Of a stretch of DNA of 6,949 nt, positions 1 to 5,377 are shown piece after piece (position 1 is the first letter of the stretch; every line of letters starts with the position of its first letter). The stretch spans positions 1-6,949 of the forward strand of contig DAIPHL010000120.1 of NCBI GenBank assembly GCA_036771375.1, in the 5' to 3' direction. Source of the stretch: DAIPHL01 sp036771375 (GTDB taxonomy: Bacteria; Synergistota; Synergistia; Synergistales; Synergistaceae). The translations under genes were made by a program, and so were the position numbers. The notes below the pieces were generated by a model. That model was not told the origin of the DNA. It did not search any database and saw only the letters and a list, made by a program, of their open reading frames with translations.

Positions 1-58
1 AGACGGCATACGATATCGCCGACCGTGATGGGATTTCAGACGTGTTCTCTTTCGATCT
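1..58 (+). other. Illumina P7/TruSeq index adapter remnant (not genomic)
   Basis: Bases 1-16 (AGACGGCATACGATAT) match the inner end of the Illumina P7 oligo with one mismatch. Bases 17-24 (CGCCGACC) sit where an 8-base index would be. Bases 25-39 and 40-58 (ending CTCTTTCGATCT) match the TruSeq read-2 primer region with three and two mismatches. That is 44 of 50 fixed positions, in the right order and spacing. Genomic sequence should start at about base 59. The adapter sequence is recalled from general knowledge; the substitutions suggest low-quality read-through bases kept in the assembly. Confidence 0.9.
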
Positions 59-97
59 GGTTGGATGCAAACGACCCCCGCCCCTTAAAGCTGGGGT

Positions 98-158
98 AAA
101 AATCCGGTGCAGACGCACAGGGCGGCATTGAAATTCCGGAGCCGCCCTGTGTGTCTGC
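98..158 (-). terminator. Hairpin terminator after the toxin gene
   Basis: Bases 109-126 and 141-158 form an 18-bp inverted repeat with a single mismatch and a 14-base loop. On the minus strand the stem begins at the toxin stop codon (158-160). A run of five T on the minus strand (98-102) follows six bases after the stem, so the U-tract is not immediately adjacent, but the stem is very stable. It probably ends the antitoxin-toxin transcript. Confidence 0.65.
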
Positions 159-442
159 TACATGTCGAGCAATTCACTGTGAGAACCCAATCGCAAAAGG
201 TGTAACACATTGTCGTCGGTTTTCAAATAGACCAGGAGCAAATCCCCTCTTACATGGCACTCTCCACAACCGGCCCAATTGCCGATCAATGCGTGATCTC
301 GGTATTTCGCCGCCAGGGGTTTGTCCAGCACAAGAGTCACAACGATGTCTTCAAATTCGCCCTTCAGGACTAAGCGGTACTTCCCTTTGCTTTCCCGCTT
401 GAAATCTCTTTTGAATGCAGCCGCCTGCTTAATCGATCGCAT
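158..442 (-). CDS. yafQ: YafQ family toxin (type II toxin-antitoxin, RelE superfamily endoribonuclease)
   Basis: The 94-aa product matches the YafQ branch of the RelE/ParE superfamily in length and motifs: YRDHALIGNW (47-56), HVRGD (63-67) and GSHSELL (86-92). In the E. coli protein the corresponding His50, His63, Asp67 and C-terminal His87 are the RNase residues; here they are H50, H63, D67 and H88. The Trp that follows the Asp in E. coli is Leu68 here. YafQ cuts mRNA on translating ribosomes and is silenced by its antitoxin. The ATG at 442 is chosen over the in-frame TTG at 445. It overlaps the end of the antitoxin gene by 14 bases, so translation is likely coupled. The ribosome site is weak (GCGGAAC), as expected for a coupled toxin. 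The stop codon runs straight into a terminator hairpin. Family assignment is firm; activity is inferred. Confidence 0.9.
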   Translation of the reverse strand: MRSIKQAAAFKRDFKRESKGKYRLVLKGEFEDIVVTLVLDKPLAAKYRDHALIGNWAGCGECHVRGDLLLVYLKTDDNVLHLLRLGSHSELLDM

Positions 443-683
443 CAAGTTCCGCTCGTAACGCGTCGAGAGTCAGTTCCTCCGTCAATCCTGCTTTTGCTTC
501 CTCGATGGCAGCCATGGTTTCCGCGTTTGGGCGCCATATTTCGAAGGGCAATGTTTTCTCTTTCGCTGTTTTCACCAGCATAAGCCTCACCGCATCCGAT
601 ACGGAAAGGCCCATATCTTCCAGGACCGCAGATGCTTCTTCTTTAATCTTGGGATCAATTCTTGCTTGCACGAGCACGCTCAT
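429..683 (-). CDS. dinJ: RelB/DinJ family antitoxin
   Basis: The 84-aa product is the first gene of the toxin-antitoxin pair. The N-terminal part, VQARIDPKIKEEASAVLEDM followed by GLSVSDAVRLML, is the ribbon-helix-helix DNA-binding and dimerisation domain typical of RelB/DinJ. It is followed by the family's KEKTLPFEIWRPN segment and an acidic C-terminus expected to wrap the YafQ toxin. E. coli DinJ has the same layout (ARID, MGLTISD, REKALPF). The GTG at 692 lies immediately after the AGGAG ribosome site and is too close. The ATG at 683 is spaced 8 bases from AGGAG and gives the normal length, so it is preferred. The gene overlaps the toxin by 14 bases. A promoter with a palindrome over its -10 box lies just upstream, consistent with autoregulation by the antitoxin or the complex. 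Confidence 0.92.
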   Translation of the reverse strand: MSVLVQARIDPKIKEEASAVLEDMGLSVSDAVRLMLVKTAKEKTLPFEIWRPNAETMAAIEEAKAGLTEELTLDALRAELDAID

Positions 684-709
684 CACAAACACTCCTTTCG
701 CATTATTGA

Positions 710-722
710 ATTACATTGTAAT
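710..722. promoter_or_regulatory. Palindromic operator candidate for the antitoxin-toxin operon
   Basis: ATTACA (710-715), T (716), TGTAAT (717-722) is a perfect 6-bp inverted repeat with a one-base centre. It covers the predicted -10 box and lies 27 bases upstream of the antitoxin ATG. RelB/DinJ antitoxins bind short palindromes over their own promoters, so this is the natural operator; binding is inferred. Confidence 0.6.
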
Positions 723-743
723 GCAACACGCAAAAGAACACAA
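715..743 (-). promoter_or_regulatory. Sigma-70-type promoter of the antitoxin-toxin operon
   Basis: On the minus strand, TTGTGT (738-743) is a -35 box and TACAAT (715-720, 5 of 6 consensus) is a -10 box, with a 17-base spacer. This places the start of transcription roughly 20-25 bases upstream of the antitoxin ATG. It means the pair is transcribed independently of the integrase gene upstream. Confidence 0.65.
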
Positions 744-795
744 GTTTGACAAACAACGCAGGTATGTACACGTTGGAAGGTCCATCTTCTGTAGG

Positions 796-821
796 GGCCC
801 GCGGTTTGCGGGCCTTTATTT
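796..821 (+). terminator. Intrinsic terminator-like hairpin beside the integrase stop, T-tract on plus strand
   Basis: GGCCCGC (796-802), a five-base loop, then GCGGGCC (808-814) is a perfect 7-bp GC stem. TTTATTT follows at 815-821 on the plus strand. The integrase (minus strand) ends at 816-818, so the hairpin also follows its stop codon, but on that strand no T-run comes after it. As a classical terminator it works best for plus-strand transcription, although no plus-strand gene is visible to its left. Confidence 0.55.
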
Positions 822-1989
822 CCCCTCCCGCAACCGGTCCAGATAGTCGGCGTACCACTGCATCATGTCTCGCCGGATCTGCAAGTGATCGGCGTAATTA
901 TACGCGGCCTTGACCGCGTTGCCCTCAACATGCGCCAGCTGGCGTTCTATGGCGTCGCCGGGCCACAGCCCCGACTCATACAAGCGGGTGCTGGCCATGC
1001 TGCGGAAGCCGTGCGCGGTCATCTCGCCCGATCTATATCTCATCCTCCGCAAAGCCGCAGTGACCGCATTCTCGCTCATGGGAGCGTCCCCTGACAATCT
1101 GTTGCGCGAAGGAAAAATATATTGGCCGTGTCCCGTCTTCGGCTTTATGCGTTCTAAGATTGCCAGAGACTGAGATGAGAGCGGGACGATGTGAGGGCGG
1201 CGCATCTTCATTTTCTCGGCGGCGATCCGCATTTCCTTCTTATTTGCATCGATCTCGGACCACTCGGCGTGGCGCACCTCACCGGGGCGAACGAACGTGT
1301 ATGCTTGGAACAGCATGGCTTCACGCACAATCAGCCCAGGGTATTGTTCGATATCGCGAAGCAGCTGCCCGATCTTTTGCGGATCGATGATTGATGCTTG
1401 GTGCCTGGCGACGTGCGTCTGAAGCGCACCGCGCAGGCCACCGGATGGGTCCATCGTGCAGCGCCCCGTCGAGATGCCGTAACGAAACACCTGGCTGCAA
1501 ATTTGGGTGATCCTGTGGGCGAGGTCGGTGTGGCCTCGGGCTTCAATCGTACGGATCACTTCTAAAATGTCCAGGCTGGTGATTTCGCCGATCGGTCTCT
1601 TCGAAATAAGGGAGAAGATGGTTGTTCGTACGAGATCGGAGCGCCTTGATATAGCTCTCCGCGCGGCCGGGCAGAACTTTTTTCTCCATCCACTCCGCGA
1701 ACACTTCGCCAAAGGTAACGACTCTTTGTGCCCTCTCTCTTTTTACGCCGGGCTTTTCACCGTCCAAAAGCTGTATGCGGGCGCGATCCCTTTTTTCGCG
1801 GGCTTCCCTCAGGGAGATGAGCGGGTATTGGCCGAATGATATTTTGTGTTCTTTGCCGTCGATCCAGTAGCGGTATCGCCAAGCTTTGGTGCCTGAAGGC
1901 GCGACATCTAGATACAGGCCGTGATCGTCGCGCAGATAGTATCTCTTGCCTTTTGCCTTCGCGTTTTTTACTTGAGCTTCCGTCAGCAT
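816..1989 (-). pseudogene. P4-type tyrosine integrase with N-terminal DUF4102 domain, frame broken near base 1602
   Basis: Two minus-strand frames together encode one site-specific recombinase of about 391 aa, the usual length for P4-like integrases. The first (1989 to about 1603, ATG with AAGGTG ribosome site) gives an arm-type DNA-binding DUF4102 domain (DDHGLYLDVAPSGTKAWRYRY; KISFGQYPLISLREAREKR) and the start of the core-binding domain. The second (about 1601 to 816) resumes at KRPIGEITSLD and holds the catalytic domain. In the joined protein the catalytic residues are R235 (FVRPGE), K262, H327 and R330 (HGFR), H354 (LAH) and the nucleophile Y364 (AAYNY). The break is one extra base or two missing bases; comparison with the usual P-x-x-G-x-R-P-I spacing suggests two missing. 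All catalytic residues survive, so the lesion may be recent or a sequencing error. The enzyme would insert and excise an element at the neighbouring tRNA-Leu. Confidence 0.88.
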
Positions 1990-2004
1990 ATCGCACCTTC
2001 AGCC

Positions 2005-2045
2005 ACCGTACAAATGATTTTTGTCGTGTCCGTTTTTTGTACGGT
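2005..2045. repeat. 10-bp inverted repeat in the integrase leader
   Basis: ACCGTACAAA (2005-2014) and TTTGTACGGT (2036-2045) are perfect inverted copies separated by 21 bases, ending 16 bases before the integrase ATG. The spacer contains TTTTTGTCG, which loosely echoes the arm. Candidate roles are an operator for integrase autoregulation, arm-type binding sites for the DUF4102 domain, or an mRNA stem. The sequence alone does not choose between them. Confidence 0.6.
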
Positions 2046-2065
2046 AATCACTGGAATATTATGAC

Positions 2066-2093
2066 ATAACATGGAAGGGTATGAAAGGGTCAA
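2066..2093 (-). promoter_or_regulatory. Candidate integrase promoter
   Basis: On the minus strand TTGACC (2088-2093, 5 of 6 consensus) and TGTTAT (2066-2071, 4 of 6) are separated by 16 bases. It lies between the tRNA terminator and the inverted repeat. Transcription from it would carry the inverted repeat in the leader. Confidence 0.4.
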
Positions 2094-2099
2094 GTGGGC

Positions 2100-2136
2100 A
2101 AAAAATAAGTCCCGGCCTGGTTTTTGGCGGGACTTG
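2100..2136 (-). terminator. Intrinsic terminator of the tRNA-Leu gene
   Basis: AAGTCCCG (2108-2115) and CGGGACTT (2129-2136) form an 8-bp perfect stem. On the minus strand the stem is followed by A and seven T (2106 down to 2100). It sits about 20 bases past the tRNA CCA end and separates tRNA transcription from the integrase. Confidence 0.85.
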
Positions 2137-2157
2137 GAGGGGTATGATTTGCTTTAA

Positions 2158-2182
2158 TGGTGCCGAGGACGAGACTTGAACT
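2158..2182 (-). other. Presumed attachment site (3' end of tRNA-Leu)
   Basis: P4-type integrases normally recombine within the T-arm and 3' end of a tRNA gene, leaving that end reconstituted next to the integrase gene. Here the integrase starts 168 bases from the tRNA 3' end in the expected orientation. No second copy of the tRNA 3' end is visible to the left, because the contig stops first, so the exact core is not defined. This entry is positional inference. Confidence 0.35.
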
Positions 2183-2242
2183 CGTACGGGTTACCCCACA
2201 CGCCCCTCAAACGTGCGTGTCTACCATTTCCACCACCTCGGC
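2158..2242 (-). tRNA. tRNA-Leu (anticodon GAG)
   Basis: On the minus strand the sequence folds as a class II tRNA. The acceptor stem is GCCGAGG with CCTCGGC, discriminator A (2161) and encoded CCA (2158-2160). The D-arm stem is GTG/CAC with the GGTAGA loop element. The anticodon stem is CACGT/GCGTG with loop TTGAGGG, giving anticodon GAG, which reads CUC and CUU leucine codons. The long variable arm (TGGGGTAACCCGT) pairs GGG with CCC, as leucine tRNAs require. The T-arm is ACGAG-TTCAAGT-CTCGT. A near-consensus promoter lies directly upstream and an intrinsic terminator downstream, so the gene appears intact and expressed on its own. It is the likely integration target of the adjacent integrase. 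Confidence 0.97.
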
Positions 2243-2253
2243 ACAACGCTGGA

Positions 2254-2282
2254 ATTATACGCAAGTATGAGCGCTTCGTCAA
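2254..2282 (-). promoter_or_regulatory. Strong sigma-70 promoter of tRNA-Leu
   Basis: On the minus strand TTGACG (2277-2282) and a perfect TATAAT (2254-2259) are separated by exactly 17 bases. The -10 box ends 11 bases before the mature tRNA 5' end, leaving only a few leader bases for RNase P to remove. Confidence 0.9.
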
Positions 2283-2780
2283 CCTGGAAATTCAAACGTG
2301 TGAAAGTTGCGTCTTTTTTCCGCCGGATGTCGTACATTCTCATCGATCTGCATCGCTTTGCCGCTCCTTTGTCCCATACGTTCTTCGCAAGGCCCATTCC
2401 GACGCCGGGGGTGCTCTTTCGGCGCTCTCGAGGCTGGATCTGTTTTGCGAAGCGGAATCGTCCCCGCCATCCCGGACAATCACCTCTTCAAGGTGTCGTT
2501 TCACGAACTACGACCGCGCGGCTTTCGTGTCCGAAAGCACGTCCTTTTGCGTCGACCGCTGCATGCGTTCCCGTGGAACAAGCCCATCTTGCCGCCTTCC
2601 TCGTCGTTCGCTCCGCGGACACGCGTCTGTAAATGCCTGCAATGACGCTTTGCGATCCCCGGACTCCCGTGCTCCTTCTCTAAAACGCATCTTTGTCCCA
2701 GGCCCCAATCCTCTCAAACGCATTCAATCCTTCCGGCTCCATACCACGCTCTTTTCATTCATGTGGACATTGGAAACCGC
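2283..2780. other. Intergenic stretch with no recognisable gene
   Basis: About 500 bases lie between the tRNA promoter and the transporter promoter. Overlapping plus-strand frames stay open across it, but the translations are rich in Arg, Ser, Pro and Cys, show no known domain, lack convincing ribosome sites, and one begins inside the tRNA gene. The plus strand is visibly pyrimidine-rich. I see no tRNA, intrinsic terminator or named riboswitch. It could be spacer, the remains of a decayed gene, or an unrecognised RNA. Confidence 0.5.
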
Positions 2781-2814
2781 TAAACTTGACTCGTCGAGTT
2801 TATTATGGTAAACT
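2781..2814 (+). promoter_or_regulatory. Transporter operon promoter embedded in three TAAACT/AGTTTA half-sites
   Basis: TTGACT (2786-2791, 5 of 6) and TAAACT (2809-2814, 4 of 6) form a -35/-10 pair with a 17-base spacer. Overlapping them are three half-sites: TAAACT (2781-2786), AGTTTA (2797-2802) and TAAACT (2809-2814). Sites 1 and 2 form a 22-bp inverted repeat and sites 2 and 3 an 18-bp one, and the centre of the first is itself palindromic (ACTCG-T-CGAGT, 2789-2799). A dimeric repressor bound here would cover the promoter. The regulator is unknown. The leader to the first gene would be about 140 bases. Confidence 0.6.
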
Positions 2815-2839
2815 AACACAAGATAGTAAGCTACAATAG

Positions 2840-2859
2840 TTCATGAAAAGTCATGACTT
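2840..2859. repeat. Two adjacent small palindromes in the operon leader
   Basis: TTCATGAA (2840-2847) is followed directly by AAGTCATGACTT (2848-2859), both perfect palindromes sharing the TCATGA core. They lie about 25 bases past the predicted -10 box, in the untranslated leader. They could be a second protein-binding site; they are short enough that chance is possible. Confidence 0.4.
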
Positions 2860-2961
2860 CCACGGGAACAGAGCCTGACGCCTTCTGCCTTCGCTTCATC
2901 GGAGTAAACCGTTTGGTTCGATTTTCAAAGACACCCGCAATCCTTCAAAGGGGGTGTGCTC

Positions 2962-3579
2962 ATGGATATGTTTCTTCTCGCCTTGGAACGCCATTTTTTG
3001 ATCGTCGTGGCCGCGGTCGGGCTCGCCATCTGTGTCGCCGTTCCGCTCGCCGTGTGGGCGCGCAGACATGTGTTTGCCTCCGCGCTGATCTTGGGGTTTG
3101 GCAATCTGATCTCGACGATACCGTCCATCGCTCTGTATGGCCTCATGATGCCGCTCCTGTCGGTTTGGGACGTGGGGATCGGAAGGGTTCCCGCGATCGT
3201 TGCGCTCTTCCTCTATTCTCAGCTTCCGATGGTCCGAAACACTCTGGTCGGATTGCGTGGAACGGATCCGTCGGTTGTCGACGCGGCTGTGGGGATGGGA
3301 ATGACGGAGCGCCAACTCCTTTTCAAGATCAGGCTTCCTTTGGCCTTGCCCATGATCATGGCCGGGATCCGAACGTCCACCGTCATGGGAACGGGTGTCG
3401 CTTCGATCGCCGCCTATATCGGAGCCGGAGGCTTCGGGACCTACATCATTCGTGGAATTGCGACAAGCGACAGGAAGACGATCCTGATAGGGGCTTTCGG
3501 AGCGAGCGGGCTCGCCATCTCTCTCGATCTCGTCTTGCACAGGATCCAGCGTATTTTGGAGAGGAGGGTTCGCCGATGA
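2962..3579 (+). CDS. Osmoprotectant (glycine betaine/choline type) ABC transporter permease
   Basis: The 205-aa inner-membrane protein has about five hydrophobic segments (near residues 12-33, 40-66, 76-95, 126-150 and 172-192). An EAA-type loop at about 106-137 (VVDAAVGMGMTERQLLFKIRLPLALP) docks on the ATPase. STIPSIALYGLM near residue 51 and GAGGFGTYI near 158 are typical of the OpuCB/OpuCD and YehW/YehY permease family, and the length is normal. It would form half of the translocation channel for a quaternary-ammonium compatible solute such as glycine betaine, choline or carnitine. The ATG at 2962 is preferred to GTG 2956 because AAGGGGG (2948-2954) is ideally spaced from it. It is the first gene of the operon; its TGA overlaps the ATPase start as ATGA. 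The exact substrate cannot be read from the sequence. Confidence 0.93.
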   Translation: MDMFLLALERHFLIVVAAVGLAICVAVPLAVWARRHVFASALILGFGNLISTIPSIALYGLMMPLLSVWDVGIGRVPAIVALFLYSQLPMVRNTLVGLRGTDPSVVDAAVGMGMTERQLLFKIRLPLALPMIMAGIRTSTVMGTGVASIAAYIGAGGFGTYIIRGIATSDRKTILIGAFGASGLAISLDLVLHRIQRILERRVRR

Positions 3580-4712
3580 ACGCAACCGCTCTTCTGAAAT
3601 ACGAAGATGTCTCCAAGCGCTATGCGGATCGCTTCGATGCCGTGAAGGGGATGAATTTTTCGATCGCCCGCGGAGAGACGATCGTGCTGATCGGTCCGTC
3701 CGGTTGCGGCAAGACCACCACGCTGCGCATGACGAACCGACTCGAGGAACCGACCTCCGGTCGCATACTGCTGAACGGCGTCGACACGTCGGAAATGGAT
3801 CCGACCGTTCTTCGGCGAGGCATGGGGTATGTGATTCAGGGGATCGGACTTTTCCCTCACATGAGCGTCTGGGAGAACATCGCCACGGTTCCCAAGCTGA
3901 AGGGCGTCCACCGGGGCGATTTGGACGGAATCGTCGAGAGGAGCATGGCGCTTATGGAGCTCGACAAAAAACAGTACGCGGGGAAGTACCCGCACGAGCT
4001 CTCGGGTGGACAACAGCAGCGCGTGGGTGTGGCGCGGGCGCTTGCCGGCAACCCCGAGATCATTCTGATGGACGAGCCCTTTGGGGCTCTCGACCCCCTG
4101 GTGCGCGAGACGCTGCAGGGCGAACTGCTTCTGATCAAAGAGAGGATGTCGACCACGATTCTTTTCGTGACGCACGACATCCACGAGGCGATCAAGTTGG
4201 GGGACAGACTTGTACTCATGAGGGACGGAGAGATCGTCCAGATCGGCGATCCCCTCTCTTTGCTCGCGTCTCCCAGAAACGATTTCGTCGCGGAGTTTGT
4301 CGGCTCCAGGGATATCCTGGTACGGCTCAAGTATCTGAGCGCGGAGAAGGTGAGCCGTGTCTTCGAGCCTCCCCGTGTCGCGGTGCAGGGTACGTTTGTA
4401 CAGGCGAAAAACGCCTTGACGGAGAATCCGTCGGGTTCTGACGAAGCCTTGTGTCCGCTTGTCTGTGTCGTCGACGACGAAGGCGCTCCGGTCGGCTATG
4501 TCGATGCGTCCGCGGGGTATGAAGACGGCGTGCCCCTCTCTGCCTGCGCCGCTGCCTCGAAGGTTTTGAAGAGGGAAGCCACCGCATACGAGGCGCTTGC
4601 CGCCATGGTCTCCGCTAACGTCACGACCATTCCGATCGTGGAGGGAAACGGCAGGCCTGTGGGCGTGGTCACGTTGTCGTCGTTGCACGATTATGTGAGG
4701 GGTGTTCTCTGA
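3576..4712 (+). CDS. Osmoprotectant ABC transporter ATP-binding protein with C-terminal CBS region
   Basis: The 378-aa cytoplasmic ATPase energises uptake. The nucleotide-binding domain has Walker A GPSGCGKT (40-47), Q-loop Q88 (YVIQGIGLFPHM), signature LSGGQQQR (142-149), Walker B IILMDEP (162-168), D-loop ALDP and H-loop H200 (VTHD). The sequence from about 270 on is a CBS tandem: a weak first repeat (CVVDDEGAPVGYVD) and a clear second one (AYEALAAMVSANVTTIPIVEGNGRPVGVVTLSSL). This layout is that of OpuCA/OpuBA, OsmV and YehX, where the CBS module senses ionic strength or nucleotides. The start is the ATG at 3576 with AGGAGG 7-8 bases upstream. It overlaps the previous gene by 4 bases and the next by 1 (TGATG). 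A longer frame open from 2853 is not used because it would run through the permease gene. Confidence 0.95.
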   Translation: MNATALLKYEDVSKRYADRFDAVKGMNFSIARGETIVLIGPSGCGKTTTLRMTNRLEEPTSGRILLNGVDTSEMDPTVLRRGMGYVIQGIGLFPHMSVWENIATVPKLKGVHRGDLDGIVERSMALMELDKKQYAGKYPHELSGGQQQRVGVARALAGNPEIILMDEPFGALDPLVRETLQGELLLIKERMSTTILFVTHDIHEAIKLGDRLVLMRDGEIVQIGDPLSLLASPRNDFVAEFVGSRDILVRLKYLSAEKVSRVFEPPRVAVQGTFVQAKNALTENPSGSDEALCPLVCVVDDEGAPVGYVDASAGYEDGVPLSACAAASKVLKREATAYEALAAMVSANVTTIPIVEGNGRPVGVVTLSSLHDYVRGVL

Positions 4713-5377
4713 TGCTCTCCAACGATATCGTCACCTGGGGCCTGATGAGGCGGCTTTTGTACCAACATCTGGGTTTGGTCTTCTCGTCCGTTTCGATGGG
4801 GTGGGTCGTCGCGATGATCGTGGGGGTGTGGGCGACCAGGCCGAAGAGGCGGAACGGAGCGTTTCCCGAGATGCTGGTACGTCTTCTCTCCCTGGGACAG
4901 GCGATTCCGAGCCTCGCCGTTTTGGGTCTGGTCATGGCGTTGTTCGGAATAGGCTTTCCGACCGCGATCGTCGCCCTTGTCCTGTACGCGCTGGTCCCGA
5001 TGTTGCGGAATATCGTTTCGGGGCTGACGGAGGTGGACGAATGGGTTCTCGACGCGGCTCGGGGGATGGGGATGTCGAAAAGTGCCGTTCTGTGGAAAAT
5101 GGAGTTTCCCTTGGCGCTGCCGGCGATGATGGCTGGCCTCAGAACGGCCGTCGTCGTGACGGTCAGCACGGCGGCTTTGAGTTCACAGATCGGAGGAGGC
5201 GGTTTCGGTCGCTTGATCTTCATGGGGATCGCCATGATGGACACGGGGTTGATGTTTATGGGCGCTCTTCCGACCGCCGTTATTGCGATCGGCTTGGATT
5301 TTGCGCTGGGCCGTATGGAGAGGTCGCTTGTCGGCCGGCGCAGGATGGAAGCCGATGAAAGGAGGATTTGTCGATGA
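4712..5377 (+). CDS. Second osmoprotectant ABC transporter permease
   Basis: This 221-aa membrane protein is paralogous to the first permease of the operon. It shares the AIPSLAVLGLVMALFGIG segment (64-81), a matching EAA loop at about 112-144 (VLDAARGMGMSKSAVLWKMEFPLALP) and the GGGGFGRLIFMG segment (161-172). Roughly five membrane segments are visible (near 22-40, 62-80, 82-100, 134-158 and 178-200), with a short Arg-rich cytoplasmic tail. The two permeases are expected to form a heterodimeric channel with two copies of the ATPase. The start ATG overlaps the ATPase stop by one base, with GAGGGG 9 bases upstream. Its own stop overlaps the binding-protein start as ATGA. The last bases of its coding region carry the ribosome site of the next gene. 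Two distinct permeases argue for the OpuB/OpuC/OsmU class rather than ProU, which has one. Confidence 0.93.
   Translation: MLSNDIVTWGLMRRLLYQHLGLVFSSVSMGWVVAMIVGVWATRPKRRNGAFPEMLVRLLSLGQAIPSLAVLGLVMALFGIGFPTAIVALVLYALVPMLRNIVSGLTEVDEWVLDAARGMGMSKSAVLWKMEFPLALPAMMAGLRTAVVVTVSTAALSSQIGGGGFGRLIFMGIAMMDTGLMFMGALPTAVIAIGLDFALGRMERSLVGRRRMEADERRICR

Noticed and set aside
109..158. 18-bp inverted repeat as an insertion-sequence end or CRISPR-like unit
   Set aside because: There is a single hairpin, no transposase or repeat series, and its placement on a stop codon fits a terminator.
746..768. Plus-strand promoter from a perfect TTGACA (746-751)
   Set aside because: The only -10-like box (TATGTA, 763-768) is 11 bases away, too close, and no plus-strand gene follows.
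1591..1605. Programmed translational frameshift in the integrase
   Set aside because: There is no slippery heptamer or following pseudoknot signature that I can see, and this integrase family is not known to use recoding; mutation or sequencing error is simpler.
2176..2811. Open frame of 211 aa on the plus strand
   Set aside because: It begins inside the tRNA gene antisense strand, has no domain and reads through the transporter promoter; treated as non-coding.
2815..2961. Riboswitch in the transporter leader
   Set aside because: The leader is about 140 bases, but I see no signature of a known class, such as glycine or guanidine aptamers, and no terminator or sequestering hairpin before the ribosome site.
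2853..3575. In-frame extension of the ATPase gene upstream to an ATG at 2853 (would make about 619 aa)
   Set aside because: It runs through the whole first permease gene in another frame, encodes no known domain, and the ATPase has its own ATG at 3576 with a good ribosome site.
3441..4688. Long open frame of 415 aa on the minus strand
   Set aside because: It lies antisense to the ATPase gene, is rich in Arg and His with no domain, and reflects GC-biased codon use of the real gene.
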